In this document: in pieces, positions 41,888 through 51,514 of the stretch
Layout: every line of letters starts with the position of its first letter
How positions within the stretch are numbered: the first letter of the stretch is position 1
Assembly: GCA_963971225.1 (NCBI GenBank)
Contig: OZ020269.1
Coordinates: forward strand, 99,184,405 to 99,248,404
From: Melieria omissa
Lineage: Eukaryota > Arthropoda > Insecta > Diptera > Ulidiidae
Length of the DNA stretch: 64,000 nt
Direction of reading: 5' to 3'
Notes under the pieces: generated by a model
Seen by the model: the letters and a program-made list of their open reading frames with translations, nothing else
The model's database searches: none
Told to the model about the DNA's origin: nothing
Program-made: the position numbers and the translations under genes

Positions 41888-43167
41888 ACACTTCGTTCAA
41901 TAATGTGTGTGACTAACTAATTAAAACACATTTTTTTGCCAAAATTCGTTTTTATTCATCAACATAGTCCCCTTTTAGGGAGATACAATCATTCCAACGC
42001 TTTTCCAATCTTTCGATACCGCCTTTGTAGAACGATTTTTCTTTGCCTTCAAAATAGGCGTTAGTTTCGGCGATTACTTCATCATTTGAGCCAAATCGCT
42101 TACCACGGAGCATCTTTTTGAGGTCTGCAAAGAGCCAGTAGTCGCTGGGGGCCGGATCTGGAGAATACGGGGGATGAGGAAGCAATTCGAAGCCCAATTC
42201 ATGCATTTTTGCCATCGTTTTCATCGACTTGTGACACGGTGCATTGTCTTGGTGAAACAACACTTTTTTCTTCTTCATATGGGGCCGCTTAATCGCGATT
42301 TCTTCTTTCAAACGTTCCAACAACGCTATATAATAGTCGCTATTGATTGTTTTCCCTTTCTCAAGATAGTCGATGAATATTATTCCGTGCACATCCCAAA
42401 ATACTGACGCCATAACCTTGCCAGCCGATGTTTGTGCCTTTGGACGCTTTGGGCGCCTTTCACCGGTTGCATGCCACTCAGCAGACTGCCGATTTGACTC
42501 TGGAGTGAAATGGTGGATCCATGTTTCATCCATTGTGATGTACCGACGCAAAAACTCCTACTTGTTGCGCGTAAACATGTCCAAACAGCTCTTTGAATCA
42601 TCGATTCGTTGTTGTTTTTGCTCCGGTGTGAGCAAACGCGGCACCCACCTTTTTCATAACCAAATGTTCGTGTATTATGGTGTGTATACTGCCTGCTGAT
42701 TCTTTAGAATGTCAGCAATCTCCCCCACTTTCACTTTACGGTCGGACATAATGATTTTCAGTGTTTTTTCAACGTTTTCCGGAATAACAGCGTCATTTGG
42801 CCGTCCAGTAGATGGAATGTCATCGGTGTCTGTACGACCACGTTTGAATTCGGCATACCAATAACAAATGGTTCTTTTTGATGGAGCAGAGTCCGAATAA
42901 TGTTTTTCAAGCAATTCCTGGCATTGAACAGTATTTTTTTTCATTAAAAAACAATGATAAATCAGCACACGGAATTGCTTTGAATTCATTTTTTTTGAAA
43001 ACTCAAAAGTAGTGTCACTTAAAGCACTGTAACTTGTAAACTAATGGTCGGATTGACATATAATTTTGACAGTAAGCCTAAAAAGGTTCACAATTTCGAA
43101 AAAAATATTGATTTAGTATTAGTGCCGCCATCTATGTGTCAGTCACACACATTATTGAACGAAGTGT
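41888..43167 (-). mobile_element. Full-length irritans-type mariner
   Basis: A 1280-bp element with near-identical inverted repeats (ACACTTCGTTCAATAATGTG... at 41888 and its complement ending 43167), flanked by TA at 41886-41887 and 43168-43169. Length and structure are those of a complete mariner. The transposase gene is present with only a few lesions. Confidence 0.94.
41952..42989 (-). pseudogene. irritans-type mariner transposase, nearly intact
   Basis: Starts MNSKQFRVLIYHCF at 42989, runs through the helix-turn-helix region (SKRTICYWYAEFKRG, IPSTGRP) and ends GDYVDE before the stop at 41952. The catalytic triad is complete: MDETW (first Asp), HQDNAPCH (second) and YSPDPAPSDYWLF (third), a DD34D spacing. 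The lesions are a short out-of-frame stretch at about 42630-42680 and an in-frame TAG just before EFLRRYITMDETW at about 42555. The order and wording match the Himar/irritans subfamily. The normal role is cut-and-paste transposition at TA. This copy cannot make the full protein. Confidence 0.93.
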
Positions 43168-43328
43168 TATGATACAAATTATTTGTTGGGATTGCACTCA
43201 GATGATTGGACCCGTCATACTAAACGGTGCTCTAGTATGATGGGGCAAAGCTTATCAGATTGCAACAATCGAAAAATTAAGCAAGATCCAATGGCTTGAG
43301 TGTCTCAGCCAAGCTAAGTACCCAGAAT

Positions 43329-43460
43329 CGGATAGTTCTGGTTTGGATATCAGGACATGAGGGCCATAAAGGTTATGAAAAAGCGAACATAGCAACCAAG
43401 TAGACTGCAGAGATCCCATTGATAGCATGCCTGCACCGATGCTCGTTTCAGCAAAGCTAA
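43329..43460 (+). pseudogene. LINE RNase H fragment
   Basis: One frame reads RIVLVWISGHEGHKGYEKAN, then IATK, a TAG and TAEIPLIACL. This matches the last RNase H motif (WVPGH-x-G-x-x-GNE-x-AD) of RNase H-bearing LINEs. The His is retained, but Asn-Glu is Tyr-Glu and the final Asp is Asn. It is a short, old fragment with no tail visible. Confidence 0.75.
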
Positions 43461-43683
43461 CCTAAAATAAGATATCCATAATTGGGCCCAAAACCGTCAA
43501 TAAGAATATTGGAACAACATGGTAGGTTATACCACTCCAAAAGGTTCCTAAACTCTTACAGAAAAAGAGGCTTGGCAGCTTTTATTACAACTTTGGCTTA
43601 ATTTTTGAGTGTACTCCAAAGAAAACCCTCTCCAAATATGTTTTAATGTCAAAATGAGCTGTTTTTTTTTGTTGCTTCATTAA

Positions 43684-43867
43684 CCCATTTTTTACCGCCC
43701 CTAGATCCCGTGGACCGATTTTGAAAATTATTCCCTAAAATTCGGAAATAGCTGTTCGCAGTTTGAAAGTCAATGAATGTAGCCTTCCGATAATGTAAAA
43801 ATATTTAATATGCGTTAGAAACTCTTATTTTCAGAATTTTTCAAAGTTGCCGGCGGTAAAAAATGGG
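43684..43867. mobile_element. 184-bp TTAA-flanked MITE (piggyBac type)
   Basis: Inverted repeats CCCATTTTTTACCGCC at the left and the exact complement GGCGGTAAAAAATGGG at the right. They are immediately flanked by TTAA at 43680-43683 and 43868-43871. TTAA duplication with CCC...GGG ends is the piggyBac signature. The element has no coding capacity. It splits the Tc1-like remnant to its right from whatever lay to the left. Confidence 0.88.
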
Positions 43868-43869
43868 TT

Positions 43870-44420
43870 AAACATTTTCTTCCAAAGATTTTTGATTGGC
43901 TTTGCATCTGGGCTTTGAGAAGGCCAATTTAGTGTTCCCACACCAAATTTTCTTTAGCCCATTTCACACGATTTTCCACATCTTTTTCACCCAATAGCAA
44001 TTTCGACATGGTACGTCTATGAAGAATGCCCGATTTCAGAAGCCTGCGTCGGATAGTGGCCGTTGATACTTCGACTCTCTTCGGCGATAATCTTTCTTTC
44101 GCTTGCTTCAGGCTAAGAGTTGAAGAATCAAACACCCGGACTATCGCCTTACCCGCATTGTTTTGCGTTATCCGTGGCTCGTTATCCTAATCAACATTTC
44201 CCAATTCTTTAAATCGACTGACCCACTTCTTCACAAATGAAACTGATGTCTTCGTGTATTTTACGACTTGTGGTGGTTTCATGTTTGGACCCTTTGGATG
44301 GTTTACCAAAAACACTACTTCTTCTTGATATTTCAGCGAAAACATGTACTGAACTAACATAACAGAAACACATGCGAAAACGGTATTTAAATATAGAAGA
44401 TAATCTGATTTTAAAACCAT
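43870..44420 (-). pseudogene. Tc1-like transposase, catalytic core deleted
   Basis: From 44420 down, the N-terminal DNA-binding part reads GPNMKPPQVVKYTKTSVSFVK, VSRFKELGNVD, then FDSSTLSLKQAKERLS and TIRRRLLKSGILHR, KWAKENLVWEH. At about 43925 this joins, in another frame, the C-terminal signature WPSQSPDAKPIKNLWKKMF, in which Asp is normally the second catalytic residue. The segment between, about 80 residues including the first Asp, is deleted. The element ends abruptly at the TTAA of the MITE. Its inverted repeats were not identified. Confidence 0.85.
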
Positions 44421-44449
44421 GACAAACTTCTACTGTATATAAAATCAAA

Positions 44450-44975
44450 CTTTTCCATAACTAACGAAATTTCAGTTAAAGGTGAATGCAATTCTTGAGG
44501 CATTGAACTTAGATGTGGAAAGCAGGTGAAGAGGCAGATTCATCTGTGTCGATAGCGGCTCACGCTGGGCTCACGGCCTTGGACAGCCTTCCAACAACAC
44601 TACGATATTAAAATCCGAACTATATATTAGCAAAAGATTTGTGAGCTCTCAGTCTCCTTAGATAGAATGGACTCTGAGGTTGCATTCCTTCCAAATGCTG
44701 TTTTGACATCGGACAATTTCTACTGGCCAAAGTTCATAGAGAATTTCAATCAACAAATTTTGTTTTGCTTTTGTGTTGAAATATCCACCCTGTATCAGTA
44801 ATTTTAAATTTTCTTGTTTTCACTCTAAATGAACTTTTTGAAATTTCAATTACGAACTCATAAAGCTATGACAACACATCTGCAATCTTTGGATTTTTCA
44901 AAAAGTAATCAATAACTGCCAACTTAGCCAACCTTTTGTTGGTCTCTCTACCCACACATTTTAAATATTTTTGTA
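44450..44975. other. No gene seen
   Basis: AT-rich sequence between the Tc1-like remnant and the piggyBac-like element, with no recognised motif. A short less-AT stretch at 44500-44600 could be old LINE sequence but cannot be named. Confidence 0.4.
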
Positions 44976-45389
44976 TTAACCCTAATCCGTCGTTCGGGTG
45001 ATTTTTCACCCATTTTCAACTTTGAGATACTATAACTTTGTTATATATTTATCAAAATGATTAAGGTTTCTTGTATTTGTAGCAAACCAATATAAGTTTT
45101 AGAATTTATCTACAACATATTGATTATTTGATTATAACGGTGATTCCAAAAAAAGTTACGTGGGCGACGTTCGGGTGATATTTCACCCATATACAAATTG
45201 TATGGAAATTCAACGCAACACATACAGAAAATGCCATAACTGAAAATGAACTGCTTTTATAGGCAAAACCTTTTTATGGATCAATGGGCCTCCTGAACTC
45301 AAAGGAAAAGCAGGAGCCAATTATTTTATTTCAACTAAAGTTGGTATAACTCGTTATGCTTGAAGTCGTGTTCCAGTAATAAAAGATGC

Positions 45390-45990
45390 TAATGAAGACC
45401 AATGTTTAAGATAGTAACTGACAAAACTAATGTTGAAGGTTTGCGAGTTTTTGGCAGTGCATGGATCAGCGTTGGTGATATTCAGGCATAGTTTGGTATT
45501 TCAATTTTGAGTGGTGTTTATAAGTCGAATGGAGAATCTCTTGATAATCTGTAGAGTTACATAACAGGCAGACCAATTTTATGTTCTATCGGTGACAAAA
45601 CCATTCGCCAAGAACGTAACGATTGTAATCAAGAATGAAGCTCGTTAACACCCATAAGATATATATGAGAAACGTGGCTTTAGCGACAACTGCTATGTAC
45701 GTCCTATGAAAAGGACACACTAAGTTAACAAGAAGAAGATGCCCCTTTGAACACTTTTCATCATAACCGGGATATGTGGGTGACAAAAAATTACCCGAAA
45801 TTTTATCGTTTTACAATAAGTCAAAAGTAGTAGTTGACACTTAAGACCAATTGATTGTTCACTAACTATACTCTTAACCGAAAAACCAATTGCTGTCGAT
45901 TCCATCTGGATCGCTTGTACAAAAAGTACAAGTGGCGAATTTATCTTGAACACTTAGATTTAAGTTTAGTAAAGCTAAAGATTTTGCGTA
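45390..45990 (+). pseudogene. piggyBac-type transposase remnant
   Basis: Plus-strand frames show FQISILSGVYKSNGESLDNL near 45500-45552 and, after frame changes, KKDTLSKKKMPL... and LPEILSFYNKSKVVVDT-x-DQL near 45790-45855. The latter matches the family pattern PE-x-x-x-FYN-x-(T/S)K-x-GVD-x-xD, which includes a conserved Asp near the catalytic centre. Multiple stops and frameshifts are present. In a working element the protein excises and inserts at TTAA. Confidence 0.82.
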
Positions 45991-46204
45991 GAGCAACGTT
46001 AGCGAAAGGAAAATCTTTATGCTGACTTCTTATCTCAATACAGCCATTTTTGCAAACCTTGTCAGAAAATCAGAGCGTAAAAAAGTAAAAGAACTATTGG
46101 AAGATAGCTAATTGGTATCAAAAACGATCGAAAGGCATATTCTGCTTGCAATTCTTGAAAAAAAATATACTTGTGGTTAACACAAAGTTTTAGTTAACTA
46201 CTGC

Positions 46205-46379
46205 CCTTCCTTGCCCCCTTTCCCCATCCGATTGAAATGAGTGCTGTAACATATATTCGAAAAACAGTATTACATACACATTTAAAAACGGGTGAAATTT
46301 GTGGTATATCACAACGGGTCTCATAATAGGCCTTCGAGTGTGTCTCTTACAGAGGCAGTCACAATAACCTAACCTAACC
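46205..46379 (+). mobile_element. SINE2, 5'-truncated, inside the piggyBac-like element
   Basis: CCCTTTCCCCATCCGATTGA, GCTGTAACATATATTCG, AACGGGTGAAAT, GGTCTCATAATAGGCC, GTGTCTCTTACAGAGGCAG and tail AACCTAACCTAACCT match the 3' half of the full SINE2. The tRNA-like head is absent. Its insertion postdates the piggyBac-like element. Confidence 0.85.
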
Positions 46380-46588
46380 TAGTTGCCCTAATTGCAAAAA
46401 AAAAAAGAGACAAATTTGTTAACTTATTTATCTGTAAGATAACAAAGATAATAAAGATTAAAGATAAGAAATTATTTTTTATTATAATTGGTCAAAAAAT
46501 TCTTTAAAACAATGCAAAGTACCATATGGGTGAAATATCACCCGAACATCTTATGTGTGAGTTTTTTTGAACGTCGGATGAGGGTTAA

Positions 46589-47402
46589 GGTGAGGTTCTT
46601 TCAAATTTTTTTGAAAAAATGGTTTTTTTTTTCACATGAAATGAAAGCTGTATGCCCGTAGAATATGTGTACGAAAGGATTTTTCGATACGATCGCCTTG
46701 TCCGCACACGAGTTTGTTTCTTCTACAGTGTTTTCCCCAGTTTTTGCCCGGAGCTGCTAACTTTCAACACGTTTTTCTCAAACCACGTTTTCCATCTGAA
46801 TTTCAAGGATATCTCTTGATCTATTGTTCTAATTTCCTTAATCTAAAGCATGTTTGAAAGGTGATCATTTTCTGTATGGCTTATACCTAAAACGAGCATA
46901 AGTTACCATTAAATTGTTATTTATAATTAAGGTTTAATAACAAAAAAAGTGGCAAAAAAAAAAAATTTTTTTCGAGCGTACACATTTCAGTCAATTTTTG
47001 GTCAAAAATCATTATAGTTAGGTATAAGCCATAGAAAATTTCATCTACTTTCATTAAAAAAAAACATTTTTCATTTCAGATTACTACAAGAGGCTGTAGG
47101 CTTGAAATCGGAGACGAGATTTTTCAGGCAGTGATCGACGAAAGCCGCCATTGTTCAGCCGCCATTTTGAATTTTGTTACAAAAAATATACCATATTATT
47201 GTATAATAAAATACTCATTCAACCGTCCAAACCGGATGTTTCTATGTTTTTTCATCATGCCACAAATCATTTCCAAACTTAGGCCTTTTTTTGGCCAAAT
47301 TAGAAAGAACCTCCCCTTAATTTATTCAGCTTTAAATCGATTAAATATTCTATTATTTATAAAGCTATTTTAATTTTTTGGGCATTTTTCTTTTCGCCGC
47401 AG
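46589..47402. other. Probable intron sequence, no motif
   Basis: AT-rich DNA ending in a polypyrimidine tract (TTTTTCTTTTCGCCGCAG) that serves as the acceptor of the exon at 47403. Confidence 0.5.
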
Positions 47403-47623
47403 ATATCATCCATGGCAAACTTTTCCAAAACAATCGCTTCTTGGAGATTGACTATGCACAGGGTCGCGACATACCGCCCGGCTACACCAGCACCATTGCC
47501 CAGACACTTCAGGAGTGGGTGGACTCGTGCGATACCATTTCGAATTGCATTGATAAGCAAATAAATCGGGCCAACGCCGAGAAATCCAAATGCCTGAAAA
47601 ATAAGGAGCGCGTCGAACAGGAG
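47403..47623 (+). CDS. Internal exon of an unrecognised host gene
   Basis: A strong acceptor (pyrimidine tract then CGCCGCAG) precedes 47403, and GAG|GTAAGC follows 47623. The frame enters with two bases of a split codon, then reads 73 codons: IIHGKLFQNNRFLEIDYAQG..., TIAQTLQEWVDSC..., ANAEKSKCLKNKERVEQE. The second half is charged and probably helical or coiled-coil. Balanced codon use and GC content above the flanks support a real exon. It joins in phase 0 to the exon at 47889. Upstream exons are not visible in this window and must lie beyond long, transposon-filled introns, if they lie here at all. I do not recognise the protein and name no function. Confidence 0.75.
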
Positions 47624-47888
47624 GTAAGCAGCCCGTGGCACCAAAAGCAGCAACCAACAGCAGCATTTGAATTATTGCCAGCTTACAGTTGCTGATTGGT
47701 CCCGAAGGGTCCAAACATTTAATTGTTGAAAATTAAATTCCAACCCAACACAATTCAATACGTTTTGTGCTGTTTTTGGTGTTTCATCAGCTCAGCTTAC
47801 ACAGATGCTTGCTGTTGTTGTCTGCAGCTGGCGCACAACTTTTGAACCCAAACGTCCGTAACATTCTCTTGTATTGCACTCTTTGCAG

Positions 47889-48212
47889 ATAATTAATTTG
47901 AAGAAAGTTTTAAAGACGCAAATCAGCGACAACGATGACACCATGCAAATCGATATGCGCGAGTCGACCACGTCCAGCATGGAATTCCGCAAGAAATCGC
48001 TCAAAACGAAAAGCTCACGTCCGCATCACATGGGTAAGTCGACGACGGCCGCAGCTGCCGTTGCTATGTCGGGCGTCAGTGCCATCATTGGAGGAGGAAG
48101 TGGCGCCGCAGCAGGTGCTGCCAATGCCGCAACAACAACAATAACGACGACAACAACAGCCACAGCCACTTCATGGTTCAAGTCGTTTACGCAAAGTTTC
48201 GAAAAGGAATAA
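47889..48212 (+). CDS. Next, probably terminal, exon of the same gene
   Basis: The acceptor TTTGCAG ends at 47888. The frame continues in phase 0: IINLKKVLKTQISDNDDTM, then SMEFRKKSLKTKSSRPHHM, prolonging the basic coiled-coil-like stretch. A consensus donor (GGTAAGTC, GT at 48034) lies after HHM. If it is not used, the frame runs through an Ala/Gly/Thr-rich low-complexity tract to SWFKSFTQSFEKE and a stop at 48210-48212. Two isoforms are therefore possible: a read-through terminal exon, or splicing at 48033 to an unseen exon. No membrane segment is visible. Confidence 0.7.
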   Translation: MINLKKVLKTQISDNDDTMQIDMRESTTSSMEFRKKSLKTKSSRPHHMGKSTTAAAAVAMSGVSAIIGGGSGAAAGAANAATTTITTTTTATATSWFKSFTQSFEKE

Positions 48213-48665
48213 AACCCAAAGATGGTCGTTTAAGTTTTGTTAGCAACGCCGGCGTCAACCAACCCATTCCACCAACAACAACAACAACAACCAACAGCAT
48301 ATTGCCATCGTTCAGCAATTTCATTGACGACGACGAACGCAATGTTAATATTTTTTGGCCGTTGTTGGGTTGCCGCGCTCTCATTGCTCAGCACTTTGGT
48401 GCTAATTAGTTCGGTTCGTTTTCATTGCGCGCATTGAAACTTTTTAATTGTTTACCTTCGCGCCTAGGCACAGCGTTTTAATTGCGTTTGATTGTTATTG
48501 TTATTATTGTAATTTTAGTTTTAAATCAATTATTATCATATTCATTCACACTGCATAGTCCTTCACGCATCTGCTCAATGTATTTTCCTTTCACTTTTTT
48601 CGTTTTCGGTTCGTCTTCGCACACACTACATAAATAAATAATCAAACAAATAAATAAATAATCGA

Positions 48666-48788
48666 ATGAACCAATGCGCCAACTGCCATCGACCCCTCGA
48701 AGGCGAATACACAAAGCCGAGAAGCAGCGGCGGCGCCGGTGCAGGCAGCAGTGGCTCTGGTGCGGGTTCCAGCACTTATCTCAACTGA
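48666..48788 (+). CDS. Small ORF or alternative C-terminal exon
   Basis: A 40-codon frame: MNQCANCHRPLEGEYTKPR followed by a Gly/Ser/Ala-rich tract and STYLN, then TGA. The C-x2-C...H start and GC-rich, third-position-biased tail look more coding-like than the surrounding 3' UTR. It may be an alternative last coding segment or a downstream small ORF. No clear splice acceptor was found just upstream, so the call is tentative. Confidence 0.22.
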   Translation: MNQCANCHRPLEGEYTKPRSSGGAGAGSSGSGAGSSTYLN

Positions 48789-49047
48789 GAGTGTAGAAGC
48801 GTGTTGAAGTGGCAGTGGGCGTAGAAGTGCGGAGTGAACATTGGCTGTCAGCAACATTAGCAGCGGCAAATAGTAATTACAACAACAACAAGAACGATCA
48901 CAGCAAACAACACAAGAACAGCGTCGTCAATCCTTACGTCACCTACAGCATATTTAATTGGCTGCTGCTTGCAAAGTTTCGTGCTGCTGTTTTGCGCATT
49001 CGCGTTGCCCAAACGAAATGAATTCTCTTAAATTTTTATAATTTTCA

Positions 49048-49053
49048 AATAAA
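49048..49053 (+). terminator. Poly(A) signal AATAAA
   Basis: AATAAA about 840 bp after the stop at 48212. Several AATAAAT motifs near 48640-48660 are alternatives. Confidence 0.35.
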
Positions 49054-50245
49054 TACAATTCGCTTATTCCATTACTTGATTTCCAATTATTTATGCGTCT
49101 CTCTCATTGGCATTGCCACTAGTTTGCATACGTCAAGATTTTGATTTGATTTGCAGTTTCGGTTATATTTTGTTTTCATATATTTTTCTTTGTTCTATTT
49201 GATGAATTTTTGGTTTTGCATTGTTGCACAAAACAAAATATAAATAATTCATAAGCACAACTAAGAGATATGAATTGTTGTATGTATGTGCACTTGGCTT
49301 TGCAGTTTTTACTGCCGCTGCATTGTTTATTTGCATTTTCTTCTCGCTTTGCAAAAATATAAAATTGCCAAAAGCAAAATCTGGTTGAAAAGGAAAATAT
49401 CAATAAAATCGTGCAACAGAAATTATCTCTTGTGGTTTTATTTTTTTACGCCAAAAAAAAAATGTCCTACTGCTGCAGAAGATTTCTTCAAGTTTTGAAG
49501 GTGAAAGGTTGCCTTTTTAAAGCATTGTTTAGTGGCTCGTTGAATTGTTTACCTTGTGGCTTCGAATTCGCGACGCAGATACGCGAGTGGCTGACCTTTC
49601 GTCAGTGACCTTTCATTGCTTCAGGGTTAAACGAAATGCTTTTAAGCGCGTGCAATTAAATCGATACAAACAAATAAATCCCCGAGACAGTCGGGTGAGA
49701 CATTTTGAATGTCACGAAATGTCGTTAGATAGGAATATTTTAAAGCTTTTAGAAAATACTGCAAGCATTTACTTAGATTAAAAATAGAAAGCGTACTGTG
49801 TGCTCTCTACATTTTGATGAAAGTTTTTTAAAGTAAACATATTCAAAACTTAATATTTTGTACTTGCTTTAGTAGTTAAGAATTAAAGTTTCATTTCAGA
49901 GCATCAGTGAATCAATTCAAATAGATTCAGTGTATTCCAGGTGGAAATTCTGGCTATTCAGAAAGCCAGCCAGGCAGACACCACCTTTAAAAAAAGATTA
50001 TAATTTTTGACTTCAAGTGGCCCTAAAGGTGATGGGTTCACCGATCATTACTAAACTTGATTAGAATATGAACGCCGATTGATAGTTAATTTGGCGAACA
50101 AGCTTGACAGAGGTGGTCCCGCTCTTGATCTAAGGACTTCAAAGCTAAAACAGTAAGGCGATAGAAAAGGCTGGACAAATGAAGGATTAGCAGATCAATC
50201 TGGCCGACATACCGCAAAAACAAATCGAAGAGACTGATTAAAAAA
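49054..50245. other. No gene seen
   Basis: AT-rich sequence. Frames at 49286-49781 have no recognisable product. Confidence 0.4.
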
Positions 50246-50423
50246 CAGCAAGGTGATCTGACCAAACAGCGGCTATCACCGGTCACTGGCGTGAGAAGGT
50301 GTAGGAGAACCAAAGCTGTTGCATTCACGTTGAGATGAAAACGATTGTGCTCTCACACTCTGCATATGTGCTCGGTGTTAGCCAGTAGGAGGATGAAACC
50401 TTAAGGGAAACCTTTCTTCAAGG
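50246..50423 (+). pseudogene. Possible LINE ORF2 C-terminal remnant
   Basis: A frame with AITGHWRE and, further on, EDETLRETFLQ resembles the C-terminal ITGH-x-xIG...E-x-ETLEHLLC region of RNase H-bearing LINEs. It is heavily decayed and ends at the SINE2 insertion. The similarity rests on two short motifs only. Confidence 0.3.
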
Positions 50424-50435
50424 ATATCAAGGAAA

Positions 50436-50837
50436 GGTTAGGTTAGGTTGCGGTGGCTGCCTCTGTAAGTGACACACTCGGAGGCCCGAAAGGCCCATTG
50501 TGATACCACATATTTCACCCGTTTTAGAACTGTAACACTGGCAACACTGTTTTGCCAACATATATTACAGCACACATTTCAAGCGGATGGGGAAAGGGAG
50601 GGAGGGGACCTACAGTTTAACGCCGAATCCGAATGGCGATTGGCAGTTGTTCGTTCACACTTGGAAGTTTTGCCATTGCCTGCCAAGTGCGCACTTGTGC
50701 GATTCTTGTAATTCTCATTCCCTTCATGTGGATAGCGACAGAAGTAGACGAGTTTTTTACCAGCCGGAGCCAGGAATCGAACCTGGGGCCTTTGGTCTGA
50801 GAGGCCAGCGCGCTACCCGCTGGACTATCGAGGCCAA
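50436..50837 (-). mobile_element. SINE2, full length, with target duplication
   Basis: A 402-bp element flanked by the exact 12-bp duplication ATATCAAGGAAA (50424-50435 and 50838-50849). On the minus strand the order is: a tRNA-like head (50835 down to 50763), GCTGGTAAAAAACTCGTCTA, a body with CGCTATCCACATGAAGG, GGTCCCCTCCCTCCC, GCTGTAATATATGTTGG, GTGGTATCACAATGGGCC, CACTTACAGAGGCAGCC, and an AACCTAACCT tail. It is the reference copy for the fragments at 12.6, 40.8 and 46.2 kb. Confidence 0.93.
50763..50835 (-). other. tRNA-Glu(CTC)-like head of SINE2
   Basis: 73 nt. Minus strand GGCCTCGATAGTCCAGCGGG (A-box region), an anticodon-loop equivalent CTCTCAG (CTC), and a perfect T-arm CCAGG-TTCGATT-CCTGG (B box). 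The acceptor ends do not pair and the anticodon stem has mismatches, so it is a polymerase III promoter, not a functional tRNA gene. Confidence 0.75.
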
Positions 50838-50849
50838 ATATCAAGGAAA

Positions 50850-51514
50850 TCTTAAGCAGAAAATCATCTACTTGCTGGCTTCCATCAGCGTTTTGGAAAA
50901 ATGTCGCCAATACTTTATTGGACGACAGGCCCACTTTATACATATTTGGTGCACTTTCACCCCAAGAAACTCACTGCATTGTGTCTTACTTGGTCTCCGG
51001 TATGTTGTGAGGGATCCATGTTTCGTGCATGGTTACAAATCTGTGTTCTCATTCGGATTGCTGATTGAATATAACCAAATACTCCATGGAAGTGGTCACA
51101 CGGCTGAGCTTATGGTCAATATGATTCATATTTACACGCAGAGGAAATATTGAAGAAAGCTATGGTCAATAATTCTTTACAGTTACAGCAACAAGCTACT
51201 GACTTCGGTATTGGACAAAGCGACAATTTTTCACCTTGGCGGCCTTTTCATTCAGTGCTACTTCCGAGTGGCTCGAAATCCAGCAGAGATTGATTCGTTA
51301 GTGTATTCTGCTTTGGTTGGGGGTCAGCTCGAAACTTTCGATAACTTGCAAACTTACTGTCATGAGGTCCATAGTGGGAAGAATGGTTGGAAATCATTCA
51401 GGACGGACATGCTGGAGAACTAGCCCCGAAAGTATTTCACTGGCCACTTAGTTCAAAAGATTTATAGATTGCAAAGATCTCTACTTAAAAGATGCAATTG
51501 AAGTCCAGTAATCA
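50850..51514. other. No gene seen
   Basis: Frames such as 51211-51423 have no recognisable product. Confidence 0.4.

Larger units (their letters stand above)
44980..46584 (+). mobile_element. piggyBac-like element, 1.6 kb, decayed
   Basis: TTAA at 44976-44979 and 46585-46588 flank ends CCCTAATCCGTCGTTC and, inverted, CCCTCATCCGACGTTC. Inside each end the motif GTTCGGGTGATATTTCACCC forms a further palindrome-like repeat (44993, 45170 and complement near 46525). Its GGGTGA...TCACCC halves can fold. A degraded transposase on the plus strand and a nested SINE2 lie within. Full piggyBac elements are about 2.4 kb, so this one has lost part of its interior. Confidence 0.88.
48213..49053 (+). other. 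Probable 3' UTR
   Basis: Follows the stop at 48212. It contains several AATAAA-type motifs near 48630-48660 and one at 49048-49053 near its likely end. The extent is inferred from these signals only. Confidence 0.4.

Noticed and set aside
50763..50835. Genuine tRNA-Glu gene
   Set aside because: The acceptor stem does not pair, and the sequence continues into a SINE body with target duplications. It is the SINE2 promoter.
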